From Cladochytrium replicatum (lineage: Eukaryota; Chytridiomycota; Chytridiomycetes; Cladochytriales; Cladochytriaceae), in the NCBI GenBank assembly GCA_025526935.1, contig JAHLKD010000044.1, positions 248,001 through 312,000 on the forward strand: DNA of 64,000 bases, read 5' to 3'. The translations under genes and the position numbers were made by a program. The notes beneath the pieces are model-generated. The model was given only the letters and a program-made list of their open reading frames with translations, searched no databases and was not told the origin of the DNA. Each line of letters opens with the position of its first letter. Position 1 is the first letter of the stretch. This document shows positions 18,455-29,851 of this stretch, one piece after another.

Positions 18455-19063
18455 ATGAAGGTTTCCTCAGTCATCATCTTCGCCGTCGCCGCCTTTGCTA
18501 CTTCCACCAGCGCCTTGCCCAACTACAACTACGGTAACGTGGAAGGTGAGGTCGCAACCACAACACCCTGCGAAGGAAATGTTCAGGGAGAAGTCTCCAC
18601 ACCCTCGCCCACTGTCGATGTCCCCTACGGATACGAAGGACCAACGACGACCGCTGAGGTGAAGGGTGCAAACGAAACTCCATGCGATACCTCTACCCCC
18701 GCAGACGTTGAAGGTGAGGTTGTTGAATCGACACCCTGCGAAACCAGTACTCCTGGTGAGGTTGAAGGTGAGAATGCGGTAACGACTCCATGTGAAACAA
18801 GCACCCCAGCCGTCGAGGGGGAGGCAGCAACCACCACACCATGCGAGACTGAGACCCCTACACCTGAGTTTGAAGGCGAGAACGATGAAGACTGCGATGA
18901 GTGGGAGGAGGAGACTCCCGGATACGGAACCCCCGAGGCTACCGTCCAAACCAACAAGGATGCATCCTACCTTCAGAGCGCTGGTGTTTCCAATCAAGCA
19001 TCCAACGCTATTGCGGTCGTTATTGCTAGCGCTGCTCTTGCCCTTTCCGTCGCTTTGTTCTAG
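18455..19063 (+). CDS. GPI-anchored Thr/Pro/Glu-rich surface protein A
   Basis: A single-exon protein of 202 residues. An N-terminal signal peptide (about 1-20, MKVSSVIIFAVAAF..) is followed by mature LPNY. The body is built from irregular repeats of the form VEGE-x-TTPCET-TP, each with one Cys, then an acidic patch (NDEDCDEWEEETPGYG). The C-terminus is a small-residue site followed by an 18-residue hydrophobic tail (AIAVVIASAALALSVALF), the layout of a GPI signal. The protein should be at the cell wall or plasma membrane and heavily O-glycosylated. Its paralogue is at 29852-30466. The repeated single Cys may form intermolecular disulfides, which is inference. Confidence 0.85.
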   Translation: MKVSSVIIFAVAAFATSTSALPNYNYGNVEGEVATTTPCEGNVQGEVSTPSPTVDVPYGYEGPTTTAEVKGANETPCDTSTPADVEGEVVESTPCETSTPGEVEGENAVTTPCETSTPAVEGEAATTTPCETETPTPEFEGENDEDCDEWEEETPGYGTPEATVQTNKDASYLQSAGVSNQASNAIAVVIASAALALSVALF

Positions 19064-19324
19064 AATGTTGCATGCTTGAGCCTATGTTTGCCAAAATTTG
19101 AGGACCTTTTTGGCTTTTGAAATGTTTTTTTTTTCTGGCTTTTCTCGGGTTGCGTTCAATTACCTTTCGATAAGTAAACAGTTCGTCTGTACAAATACAT
19201 AGATATACATAGTTTCACCTGGAAACATTCGTGAGCGCTAATCAGTTACAAATTTGTAAGAGTGTTCAACCTTACCCTCTTCTTCCATCGAGACATTCAT
19301 CTTAACATGTGATTTACAGCGTGG

Positions 19325-19935
19325 GAATAAAGTACATGGGTGCAACTTCGTATGTTGGTCATCAGATCACGGACAAATTGCCAGCGCGTTCACACAACGG
19401 CTCACCGTATGGATGAATATTTCTGCTCCAACGACAATGCTCAATACTACGTTGGCTGGGCATACGAGAACTGCAAAGGCATCGCAAAAGATCTTACTAA
19501 GGTAATAAACTTCACCATTTACTAAGGTGGCATTGCGCGAGCATCATGAATAGTTCTGATGAAGTTTCAAAAAGGTAGTCCAATTGTACACAAAATCAGC
19601 CGAGCAACTCAATGCCAGCAGCCAATACAACCTTGCCATATGCCTGCTTCATGGAGAAGTAACCTTGCCATATGCCTGCTTCATGGAGAAGTCTGTTTGA
19701 GGAGGGTAATGCTAGTGCGGGAATCGAAAAGGTATTCCACTTCGAGATGAGCATTGCGCTTGAGGCTAATTTTTTGGAGTTTTAATCGTAATAGGACCAC
19801 AAAGGCGCTTGGAATTGTATTCGGCTGCTGCACAGCAAGGAGATCGTGAGGCCGCGGCTTGTCTCGTAATGTTTTCGAGGAAGGCCAGTTGGGAGTGAAG
19901 CAGGATCCAGCGGTTGCAGAAAAGTACATGCCGCC
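19325..19935 (+). pseudogene. Sel1-repeat protein pseudogene
   Basis: Fragments in changing frames match Sel1-like repeats of the chitin-synthase-activator type. These are NAQYYVGWAYENCKGIAKDL, then QLYTKSAEQLNASSQYNLAI followed by CLLHGE, then a piece reading SAAAQQGDREAAACL. Stops, frameshifts and a 32 bp tandem duplication (19629-19692) separate them. The gene is dead. It lies between GPI-A and the ABC transporter. Confidence 0.75.
19629..19692. repeat. 32 bp tandem duplication
   Basis: AACCTTGCCATATGCCTGCT.. occurs twice in direct succession (19629-19660 and 19661-19692) with no difference. Because 32 is not a multiple of three, it shifts the frame of the Sel1 pseudogene. Confidence 0.95.
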
Positions 19936-20208
19936 ACTTCTGAGTGATCGTTACGCAACCACCCAATATCTAGAGTTTCTTGTTGCTTGAGATTTGAGGG
20001 GAGGTTCTTAATTCCTGCCTAGTGTTAGTGGATTATTATCGTACTTTCCTTAGTCCCCCAGTGATCTTATACGGAGTTTCGGAGATGTGCCGCCCATGCA
20101 CTATTGAGCATGTGACCATAGAATGTGGGGTTTTCGTGGACCGTGGAGGCGCAGGGCGATATAAGACCATTCCGTGGGAGGTGAACAAGCATCGCTTGGC
20201 ATCAGGCA

Positions 20209-23200
20209 ATGAGGAAAATCGAAGAGAAGCAGCACGATCTGGAGGCACTTCCCACCGAGGACAGCGATGGGTCCACCGTAACGACGCATGCTGGGCGCAA
20301 TCCTCGTGAGACGGCTCCCTGGTACTCCATTCTGACTTTCAGCTGGCTGGACAGGTTGGTTTGTTGCTGCGCTCAAATACGTTGCACTGATGGAATTGTA
20401 TTTTAAGCTTGCTCAAGAAGGGATGGACTCATCCGGTTAGTGCTCATTTCGTGGTGTTCCCTTTCGAAAACTGATCTCTTTCCTCCAGCTTGAACCGTCG
20501 GACATTTGGAGGGTTCCCAGCTCAATGCAATCCGAGGTCTTGGCAAATCGATTCTATACACAGTGGACTACTGATTTGAAGGATTACCGGACCAAGAAAG
20601 CAGCCGGGCTGTTTAAGCAAGGTAACGAATAACGAAGGCTTCGATTGGGGAACAAACTGACTATCTGTATGATCAGGCAAAGAGCCAACGGAAGGAATGC
20701 TGCTTCGATCAACACTATGGAATCTTTATGCAACAAAGGTTATATCACGCGGTTTCCTCCGCCTTGGTGCCGACAGGTATTTAGCTACCAAACACAATAT
20801 GCTGGTTTGCTAAATGTGCTCCTTGTTTAAAGTTTGACCATGTTTGCTCCGTATCTGCTGAAACTCCTCTTGCAATGGTCCGTGGATCGTGCGTCTGAGA
20901 AGAATCTCGGATCATGGGAAGGGTACGTTTCCGTCGTCTACTAAACTCCATCCACTCCATGATCTCCACTTTATTAGCCCGGTTCTGGTAGTCGGAATTT
21001 TCCTCTGTCAACTCATTTCTTCGGTATTCCAGAGCCACTACCAGCAAGCCGCGTTCATTCTGGGAGCTGAAATGCGCACCATGTTGACCTCTGCAATCTA
21101 TCGAAAAACTCTGAAACTGACAGCGGCTGCCCGATCTGAGTTCAATTCTGGAAAAGTTGTGAATCTCGTTTCGACTGACACCAACCGTGTTGAGTTGTTC
21201 ATCTCGTTCTGCAACTTTATTTGGACCATCCCAGTTTTCGTGATTGTCATAGTAGCGTTCTTGCTGACTACCATTGGGTATGTTTGGAGGATATATTCAC
21301 AACGGAATGGAAATTGAGCGTGTTTTCAGTTGGGCAGCTCTCGTCGGTATATCGGTCCTTCTGCTTACCTTCCCACTGCAGACATATTTGTTCTCGCAGA
21401 TCAAGCAGATCCGCGCAAAGCAAGCGCCCATTACTGATCAACGAGTAAAGCTGACTACAGAAATCCTCAACGGAGTGCGCGTAATCAAATTCTTTGCATG
21501 GGAGATTCCCTTCGCCAAACAAATCGCAGGAATACGTGTGGTATGAACATTTTATTCAATCTTTCCGAACTTTTGATTGACAGCTTGTGCATAGGGCGAG
21601 CTTGCACAAGTCCTCAAGAGGGGTGTTCTCCAAGCCTATGTGATGACTCAAGCCTTTTCGATGCCTATTCTCTGCAGTTGTGTCGCATTCATCGTGTACG
21701 GTCTCACGAACACGCTCAGCGCGGCAGCAATTTTCTCGTCGATGTCATGGTTCAACTTGCTGCGCTTCCCGATTTTCATGCTCCCCAACGTTCTCAACTC
21801 TTGGGCGGAGTTCAATGTTGCGCTCGCACGTATCGAGGGTCTTTTGCTTGCCTCCGAAGTTGATGAGATTGCGCCTATTGACGGATCTCTTCCTGTCGCG
21901 GTCGAGCTCAAAGATTGCGAGTTTGCATGGGGTGGCGATGTGGGCGAGAAGCTGCCAAAGGGAAAGCCGCCGCGAAAGCCGCTCTTTGGAGGTGGAAATG
22001 GTGGTGGTTTTGGTGGTCGGGGAGGAGCAGCAAAGGGGGGAAAACCGGCCCCTCCTGATTCTGCTGAGCTTTCCTCCTTTGACTCTTTGAAGGGAGTAAA
22101 CTTGAGTGTGCCAAAAGGTGCGCTTGTTGCCATCGTTGGTCCTGTTGGGAGTGGAAAATCATCACTCGTGAACGCGTTGATCGGAGAGATGCGCAAAGTC
22201 CAAGGATCAATGAAGTTTTCTGGAAACTTGGCGTATGCAGCTCAAAGCGCTTGGATCAAGGTACCATTGGGGTTCCGTCCTCTGGTGAAGGTACTAAACT
22301 TGCCGTGCTTTTTCTAGAATGCTAGTTTGAAGGAGAACGTGCTTTTCGATCGCACCTACGACCACGACCGCTACGTGCGCGCACTCCGTGATGCGGCCCT
22401 CCTTCCTGATCTGAAGATCCTTCCTGACGGGGATCAGACTTCGATCGGCGAGCGTGGAATCAACATGTCTGGAGGTAGCTTACCGGCATGATCCACGTTA
22501 ATCAATCATTTCTAACATTACGCAGGTCAAAAGCAACGTGTTAACCTGGCACGACTACTGTACAGCGACGCTGAAATTGTTCTCATGGACGATGTCCTCT
22601 CTGCACTGGACGCACACGTGGGTCGTTTCGTGTTCCACGGTGCGATCGCGAACAACATGAAAGGACGTACCCGAATCCTCGTTACTCACCAACTTCACTA
22701 CCTTCCATACGTCGACATGGTAGTCGTCATGAAGGATGGGCAGGTTGTCGAGCAAGGTTCCTACACCGAGCTTGTATCTCAGAACGGTGTATTCTCCGAA
22801 ATGGTCAAGAACTACGGATTTGATAGCGACAATGACAGCGGTGAAGAGAATGAGAAGTTGTACAAATCTGATGAGGAGGACGAGCTGAAGCAGCTTGATG
22901 TGTTGGTTTCAACCACGAGGAACGCCAAAGACATAATGCAAGTGGAAGACAGAGAGACTGGGAAGGTATCGTCGAATGTTTGGTGGAGCTATGTCAAGGC
23001 CAGTGGACACTGGAAGTTCCTTTTCGAGCTGTCCGTTATTCTCCTGGCGCTGCAGGCATCACGCATTGGGAACGTAAGTTTTCTACTGTCATTCCATTAG
23101 CTTTTATTACATGTTCGAACTTTCAGGACTTATGGCTAACTTACTGGACATCAGACCAATTCCACCTTACAACGATTGAGTAAGTCTCCGTTCGTCTATT

Positions 23201-25273
23201 GACAATCTTCGTTTGACAATTGCCAGCTACGTTATTGGGTACACAGTGTTTGGTCTCGGGCAAACTTTCCTCACTCTTGCATATGCGTTGTACTTTGCCT
23301 ATGCAAGCACTCGCGCTGCTCGTACGCTTCACACAGATGCGCTCGATCGTGTACTGGCGGCACCGGTCTCATTTTTTGGTAATTTGTCAAAGTATCTGCT
23401 TAATGTGCTCGTACTGATGAACATTTTGGGGCAGATACCACTCCGATTGGGCGGGTTATTAACAGGTTCTCCCGCGATGTTGACCAGGTTGATAACACAA
23501 TTTCCTTTAACTTCCGGCAACTCGTTCAGCAACTTGCAATTGTTATATCTACCTTCGCTGTGATGTGCTACGCGATACCACTGTTTACTATCCCGGTGGT
23601 TCCCGCGATCGCATTATACTATTTCATCCAGAATGTGTACCGATACACAAGCCGGGAGCTAAAACGCCTTGATTCGATTACCAAGAGTCCCTTGTATGTA
23701 CAAAGTGAGCGTTGTAAATGTTCGGGCTAATGACTTTATGGAATAGCTATGCCAACTTTGGCGAGACACTGACTGGAATGGCTACAATTCGCGCGTGAGT
23801 CATGTAGAAGTTTCTTCAATTTATTGAAATCCTTATCACTCCTTCTCTTTTCGAAGCTATCGCAATGAAGAAAGCTTTGTCCTACGCAATGACAACTATA
23901 CCGACAACAACAACTCACCATACTACCTCCTTATGACTGCCCAGAGTTGGCTAGCTTTCCGTCTTCAACTTGTTGGGTCAATTCTGGTTGCACTGGCAGG
24001 CTGTATCGGCGTAGTCGACACTTCCATTAGTGCTTCGTTTTTCGGACTCGCGATCAGGTAGTCTCAAATCAATATTCTTAACACTTTTTGTCGCTAACAC
24101 CTTGTGCAGTTACTCCCTCAATGTGACCCAAGTACTCTCTTTCGCCGTCCAGAACTTTACGCAAACAGAAATCGCAATGAACAGCGTGGAGCGTGTGTTC
24201 CATTATGCCACCAAAATAGAAGTTGAGCCGCCTGCCATCATCGAAGACAATCGCCCGCCACCAGAATGGCCACTTTCTGGAGAGGTTGAATTCAAAGATG
24301 TCAAGATGGCGTACGCCGAGCATATGCCCCTTGTGCTCAAAGACGTGTCATTTGTTGTTAAGCCAAGGGAGAAAATCGGTATTGTGGGCCGAACTGGTTC
24401 TGGAAAGAGCTCGTTGATGCAGGTAATTATTGATCCAGCCGTTGTTTGCTCGCTCTGACAAGCTATTCCTAGTCTTTATTCCGAATGTTTGAAATTTCGG
24501 ACGGAAAAATCATCATTGATGGCATCGAAACAAGCACCATCGGCCTTCGAGACCTGCGCTCGCGGCTTGCGATCATTCCACAAGATCCAGTGGTGTTCTC
24601 TGGCTCATTCAGGACAAATTTGGATCCCTTCACGGAGCATACCGACGATGAACTTTGGGATGCGATAGACCGCGCAGGATTGAAGTCAAAGGTCACTCGT
24701 TCTGAGGGGAAACTAGATGCACCTGTCGAAGCTGGTGGAGAGAACTTGTCGGTGGGAGAGCGCCAGCTGCTTTGCGTAAGTTTCAGCTCCAGACTAGAAT
24801 TCTGTAGATAACTTTGTCACCAAATTTTTGGTCTAGTTGGCCAGGGCCTTGCTGAAGAAACCAAAGATTTTGGTCATGGATGAAGCGTAAGTAACTTCGA
24901 GGATGGTCTTATGTATATTCTTGGCTGATTTTTTCTACAAGAACCGCAAATGTTGACTACGAAACCGATGCGATGATACAAAAAGTTCTAAGAGAAGACT
25001 TTACTGAAGCAACTGTTCTGACGATCGCACAGTAAGCAATACACGCAGTCGATAAAAAAAAATCTAATATCTTGTTATAGCCGGTTGAACACCATCATCG
25101 ACTATTCTCGAGTCTTATTCCTGGACAGTGGTCGGGTTGTTGAGTATGATTCTCCTGCACACTTGTTGGCGGATCCCTCTTCGGCGTTCTCTGCTCTGGT
25201 GCGGCAAACAGGCGACGCGAACGCTGTGCTGCTTAAAAGACTTGCGGATGAAGCTGCGGAGAAAGAGCGGTGA
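20209..25273 (+). CDS. ABCC-type (Yor1/MRP-like) ABC transporter, 20 exons
   Basis: Twenty exons joined by 19 short introns give 1346 residues. Exons start at 20209, 20408, 20489, 20677, 20833, 20978, 21330, 21595, 22318, 22526, 23127, 23227, 23435, 23747, 23857, 24110, 24473, 24837, 24942 and 25081. There is no TMD0, so it is a short ABCC protein. TMD1 is followed by NBD1 (Walker A GPVGSGKSS near 516, signature MSGGQ, Walker B VLMDDVLSALD). TMD2 carries the typical PIGRVINRFSRDVDQVDN, then NBD2 (Walker A GRTGSGKSS near 1121, LSVGERQ, VMDEATANVD). As usual in ABCC, NBD1 has Asp where NBD2 has the catalytic Glu. An unusual Gly/Lys/Pro-rich insert sits in NBD1 between CEFAW and Walker A. An in-frame stop precedes the ATG, fixing the start. 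It likely exports amphipathic toxins or conjugates. Confidence 0.95.
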
Positions 25274-26399
25274 TGCCTCCTTTCTCTTTCTTCCGGAGCA
25301 ACTTCCTTTGCAACTTTGTTTCCTCATGAATGATCAATGATTTATTCCGTGGCACTTTCCGAAAATCTCATCACAAGATGTTTGCATTGTTGAAATGAAA
25401 CTTTCTTTTCGCAGAAGTTTAAAATATCACTGGTTTACATTGCAATTAACTGAACAAACTCACAAACCAAATATCTATCATTAACTGTTAACATAGCTGA
25501 GGTCAAAAGTGTTCTCGCCCAACTGATAGCAATTAATGATCTGTTCTATTCATATTGATTGCCTGATGGGAATGTGAATACATTATAATTTGTTTCTTCT
25601 GCGATGACATGTTATTTGATTTATATCGAAAGTGATATTGCATAGTAACGAGATGCTTCATAGTAGCAAGTTGTTAAACGGAAATGTTCCACTTAACGTC
25701 CACAGTCAGTTATAAGAGGAAATGATCATTTGATAGACTAGAAACGATCTTAATTGCACTGTCCCACTTGTGGGTACTATTTTCTCATTTTTTTCATCTT
25801 CAGCAGGTAAATAGGGATATATTGTTCCCGCATTGGGCCAGCGGTAATAATGTCATTGAGAAAGGCCACTGGTTTGAAAATTGTTTCATATTATCTCGTA
25901 GTATAAGATGAAGAAAAGCACCACATTTACACCTTCCTTAAACAGTAGCTCGTACCGCATGCAATGAGTTTATCTCTTCAATCCTAGAGCAATTTCAAAG
26001 TTGGTCAAGGATTTAAAAGACCTCATAGCTGAACTACGGTTCCTCATTCGGCCTTTTTATAGACAGACAGCACAATGCAGCGTGCCATGGATTCAGTTGA
26101 CAGGCTGCGTTGGTTGTCTTCTATGAAAGTGGCCACCTTGGATAGCGTTTGGGGATACAGCCCGATTTTATATCTGAGAGACAAAATAAGGCCACGCAAG
26201 CCACCGTAAATTTTGCCGCTGAATCATGATCTTGAAAACGGTAATTTTGAGAAACAGTCAATAGCACAGCCGGCCAAAAACCTGTACGGCCACAAAGAAA
26301 GAAAGACGTTGCTGTTGGCATGATTGGATGCATCCCTGATTAATCTTACCATACTGACTGCTAAATCGGCGGTATGTGTACAAGCATTTGCAATCTCCT
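25274..26399. other. AT-rich intergenic stretch
   Basis: Nothing coding is supported on either strand. The sequence is AT-rich, with no long repeats apparent. Confidence 0.5.
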
Positions 26400-26734
26400 C
26401 GTCCTAATTATTGTTTCTGCACCTGGTTGATCCCCAGTCTTGGACTGCCACACTGCCTACAATTGAGTGCAGGTTCGGGGTCTTGGATTACATCGACCGT
26501 AGTTCCGGCAAGAAAATTAAAGACAACCCCAAGATCGTCAAGTCTGGTGACGCTCCACCTTTGCGTTGAGTCCTTCCATGAGTCGGTGTCATCAAAGAAG
26601 TTGAGAAGGTCAAAAAGAGCACGAAAGTCTCTGTCAGATTGAAACCTTATTCATATCAATTTCTCATCGGTGTTCTCTTTTTTTAGCGCCGCCGTGGAAA
26701 GACCACCACGGCTGCTGGCAAGGGCAAGACGTAA
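26400..26734 (+). pseudogene. eEF1A-like (elongation factor 1-alpha) C-terminal fragment
   Basis: Broken frames read IVSAPG, SPVLDCHTAY, VLDYIDRSSGKKIKDNPKIV, KSGDAP and GVIKEVEKVKKSTK, in the order of eEF1A domain III. Stops and shifts lie between them. An intron-like segment ending TTTTTTTAG (up to about 26687) precedes a last basic piece (RRRGKTTTAAGKGKT) and a stop at 26732-26734. Presence of the intron-like segment argues for a DNA-level duplication rather than a processed copy. Confidence 0.8.
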
Positions 26735-26797
26735 ATGCTCTGAAGTGGAAATTCAGTGCGCTGTTTATTTCATCACAAACGATTCATCCTCTTCCGA

Positions 26798-27772
26798 TCA
26801 TCGTTTCTTTGCTGTCCTCGCCTGGTAACCCATTAATATTGGCACCATATTCCAAAACGAGAACTGCGGCCAATACACCTGCACGAAATACAGCTCTGCA
26901 TCGTCGCATACAGATTGCCACAGCAAAAAATCGCTCAACCGCCTCTCGCCTGACGTCCTAATAACCAAGTCAAGCTTTGGATCCTTCGATGTGAATAGAT
27001 GCGACGGAATATCTTCAAACGTGATTGGGTTTGAATCGGCAATCTGGACGGCAGCGGTGATGGCTGTGGTGACTTCGTGGCGGGACGAATACGGACATGC
27101 AACGTTCAGAATTGGGCTAAAAACAGTGATCAGAGCTGATTGCTCGTGGAAACAGATTTCCCAACCCTATGTTTTCCTTTGTCGCTTCCTCAAGTGCCTT
27201 CGCCGCTTCATTCACATCGTGCCTCAGCATCTCCATAGCTCCAATCACCCGAACTGAATAGCCATGCCGGTGTACCAGCTCCCTACGTGCAGCAAAAATT
27301 CTGACCAACCATCTCTCTAAAAATCGTTAAATACTCACTCGTTCTTTCCAAGCTCGTTGAATTTCTCCCTGAACAGAGTCATGAGCATCCCGACTTCCTC
27401 TTCCTTTCTATTATAGTTCGCCATGCTGAAACCATAAACCGTCACAACCTCCACACCGAGGTACAAGCACACTTCCATGAGCTAATTGGTGACGTCCATT
27501 TTGAATTGTCTCAATGCCGCTGTAAGAAAAGTTACCTTCTCGAGTGCCTTGAAGCCATGCTCGTGGCCCACCAGTGTCTTCATCCCGCGAGAGCGCGCAT
27601 ACCGCCTGTTCCCATCCATGATGACCCCGACGTGTCGCGGTACAGGACCAAGCTTGAGAAACTTCGCTACAAGCTTGATGCTCCAGGATTGTGTGCTTAA
27701 TTTAGCGGCGACGACGGCGATTCCAATGAGGAGGATGAGGAAGACGTTGCAGTATGAATTCGGGATATCCAT
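26798..27772 (-). CDS. cis-prenyltransferase 1 (dehydrodolichyl diphosphate synthase family)
   Basis: Four exons on the minus strand (27772-27536, 27481-27339, 27282-27166, 27116-26798) give 271 residues. The enzyme family condenses isopentenyl diphosphate onto farnesyl diphosphate to make long cis-polyprenyl diphosphates for dolichol at the ER. Visible signatures are [15 protein letters not shown] with the catalytic Asp, then VGHEHGFKALEK, then the C-terminal VIRTSGERRLSDFLLWQS and [11 protein letters not shown] hydrophobic N-terminal helix suggests membrane attachment. The start at 27772 gives the family's usual length. An upstream in-frame ATG at 27985 would add an implausible 71 residues. 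Intron phases and the lengths of exons 2 and 3 (143 and 117 nt) equal those of the paralogue at 31370-32487. Confidence 0.93.
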
Positions 27773-28598
27773 TGTCGGACGACTAGGATTCAACTGTGAG
27801 ACTGCGGCAAAGTGGATGTGGTAGTGGCAAAAGCACTGGTGCAAATGATAGCACAGCAAGGAGCAAGGATCGATGGGGCCGAGATAAAGAAGGATTATTC
27901 GATGTATCGCGAGCCGCTGGACAGACAAAGACCGATAAAAGTGGTCATAATAAGAGGCACATGGCATGAAAATGAAAATGTTCACATCTTTCTTAGGTAA
28001 GAATGGCGTTTCCCACGCTATTCTGCATCATCTCGCCATATAGTAACCAAGCATGGACAAGTTAAGAATGAGCTTGGTTGGGGGCGTTTCTTTTTGGTAG
28101 CTGGTTATAGATTTAAACTACACCAAGGACATCGAATACGTTTGACCGCCCAATGAAGGGGGTTGAATCACGTTGCGCCATTCTGCGCCATTATTATGGT
28201 CAGTGGACCTTTTTTGGACCACCACTTATATTACGATTCTCTGTCCGACGTTTTGATATCGCACATCGTCCCACCCAAGGATTCCATATCGATCGAAGTG
28301 AAGCCTCCATGAAAATCCGCTGCACGCATGAATTTGCCAAATTTTCTCGAGTCGCAGCGTTCTCATGCACGGATGTACAGCAACCGCTACACCCAACGAT
28401 TTCATACTGATCGAAGCAAAACGTCCATGTACATCCTCAACGATTTCAACTCACTACGTCCTTCAAGAATCCGAAATCGTTGACTTCCAGCATAACCAAT
28501 CTTTTTTAAGTTGTCACTCCTCCAACTTTCTCGCATGCCTCATCGAACGATCCGGTAACCCCGGTGACTGAAAGCGGCCCGGATCCGGTTGTGCTGGT
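27773..28598. other. intergenic, no supported gene
   Basis: No coding frame is supported. Two imperfect copies of a segment (around 28270-28320 and 28385-28435, sharing ATCGAAG and CGTCCATG/CCTCCATG stretches) suggest an old short tandem duplication. Confidence 0.35.
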
Positions 28599-29215
28599 TT
28601 AGATCCAACGCACGGAACACCATCCAACATGATTCAGGATAGAGCACACTATTGCGGAGCTCAATTCTGAGCTCCCGCAAAAGTCTCCGCGGGACGGAGA
28701 CGGGGAGTTTTCCGCTATTGTGAAGGTGAGGGAGAGTCGTCGTAGCCCGCGCATGAAGGGTAAAGCCGCCGTGAGAATTGTTGAGACGGACATGTTGAAC
28801 AGAAGGACCTGGAAGGAGTGGAGGTTCATGTTTTTAGAGAAAGATTCGATGGTTTGGGAGAGGCGGTGGTTGATTAATTGCAGAGTTGTTTCGTTGAGGG
28901 TGCAGAAACGCCATGATGTTGCTCTCGAGGACCGTGGAGAGCAAGGTGGAGAGGGTGGAGCCGACGTCAGGGTGCTTGCTGAGGGGCAGAGAGCAGTTGA
29001 AATTGATTATCCGGACCAGCGATACGGGGTTAGGTTTGTTCTGGATGGCATCAAAAAATCGGGCGGTGGGTTTGGCTTGGGATAAGTCGATCCAGTTGCG
29101 GGCGATAACGAGGGGGCCACAAATTTGCGGAAATGTTTGGATGCTTGAGAGAGGTTGCCACGGCGGTCAATATCCAGCCATGTGCTGAGAGCCAGAGTTA
29201 TCGCAGAGGCCACAG
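28599..29215 (-). pseudogene. F-box-like protein pseudogene
   Basis: The minus strand reads LALSTWLDIDRRGNLSQASK then FRKF, which looks like an F-box-like helix pair. After a frameshift it continues WIDLSQAKPTARFFDAI .. SLVRIINFN, and after another shift MSVSTILTAALPFMRGLRRL then SLTFTIAE. That pattern (conserved W-x-x-I-D-L-S then leucine-spaced strands) is like fungal F-box/LRR proteins. Two frameshifts make it non-functional. The family call is an inference. Confidence 0.45.
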
Positions 29216-29851
29216 AAACTGGTGGGACACAAAAATTTTATGTATTAGAGGAGGTGTGCAGTTGTTGTTTTAATATTTGGATCTTGACACGATCAAATGT
29301 GAAGTTTGTTAGCTTCCAGATCCCGTGCAAGTCTTTTCTGTTGCTTTTTGCCAAAATAAATAAGAGTGATAACTAGAAGAGCAGTCGAATAAGTTTTCTT
29401 CGTTTACCTACAGCAAAATATTCCTGAAAAAAGCGACAATTATGACGAATCAATCGAGAATGTTTGTGATTAGTGTTTGAATTAATCGAGAATTTTTCTG
29501 ATCAGTGTTGTGGTCTTCAAAAGAGTTTAAGGGGACAACAGGCACATCGATGCAACAAGCCGAAAAATGCTCCGACTCTCCGTCCAATCACGTCCCCCAG
29601 CATCCAGAGCCACGGCCCATCCCTTGTCCCTGGTAGGTTTCACCTGTTTTGGTTGTTTCGCAGTCGGTGGCTGTGCTCAAAAGTTGTCCTGCCATATTTG
29701 GCAATGGCGCGAACTCTGAAACGCCCAACTCGTATCCTTTAAAACAACCCAATCCCCCTGTTAAAGTGCCACAATCGCCCGTTCAGCACCAGCTTAGACT
29801 TAGAATTCACCAAACAACGCCTTACTACTCACGAAAACTCGCAATCCAACC
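29216..29851. other. intergenic, promoter of GPI-B
   Basis: No gene is supported. The last 110 bases are a CA-rich leader ending TCCAACCATG before the GPI-B start. Confidence 0.4.

Noticed and set aside
27773-27985. Longer N-terminus for cis-prenyltransferase 1
   Set aside because: It would add 71 residues before the membrane helix with no counterpart in the family or the paralogue. The start at 27772 gives normal length.
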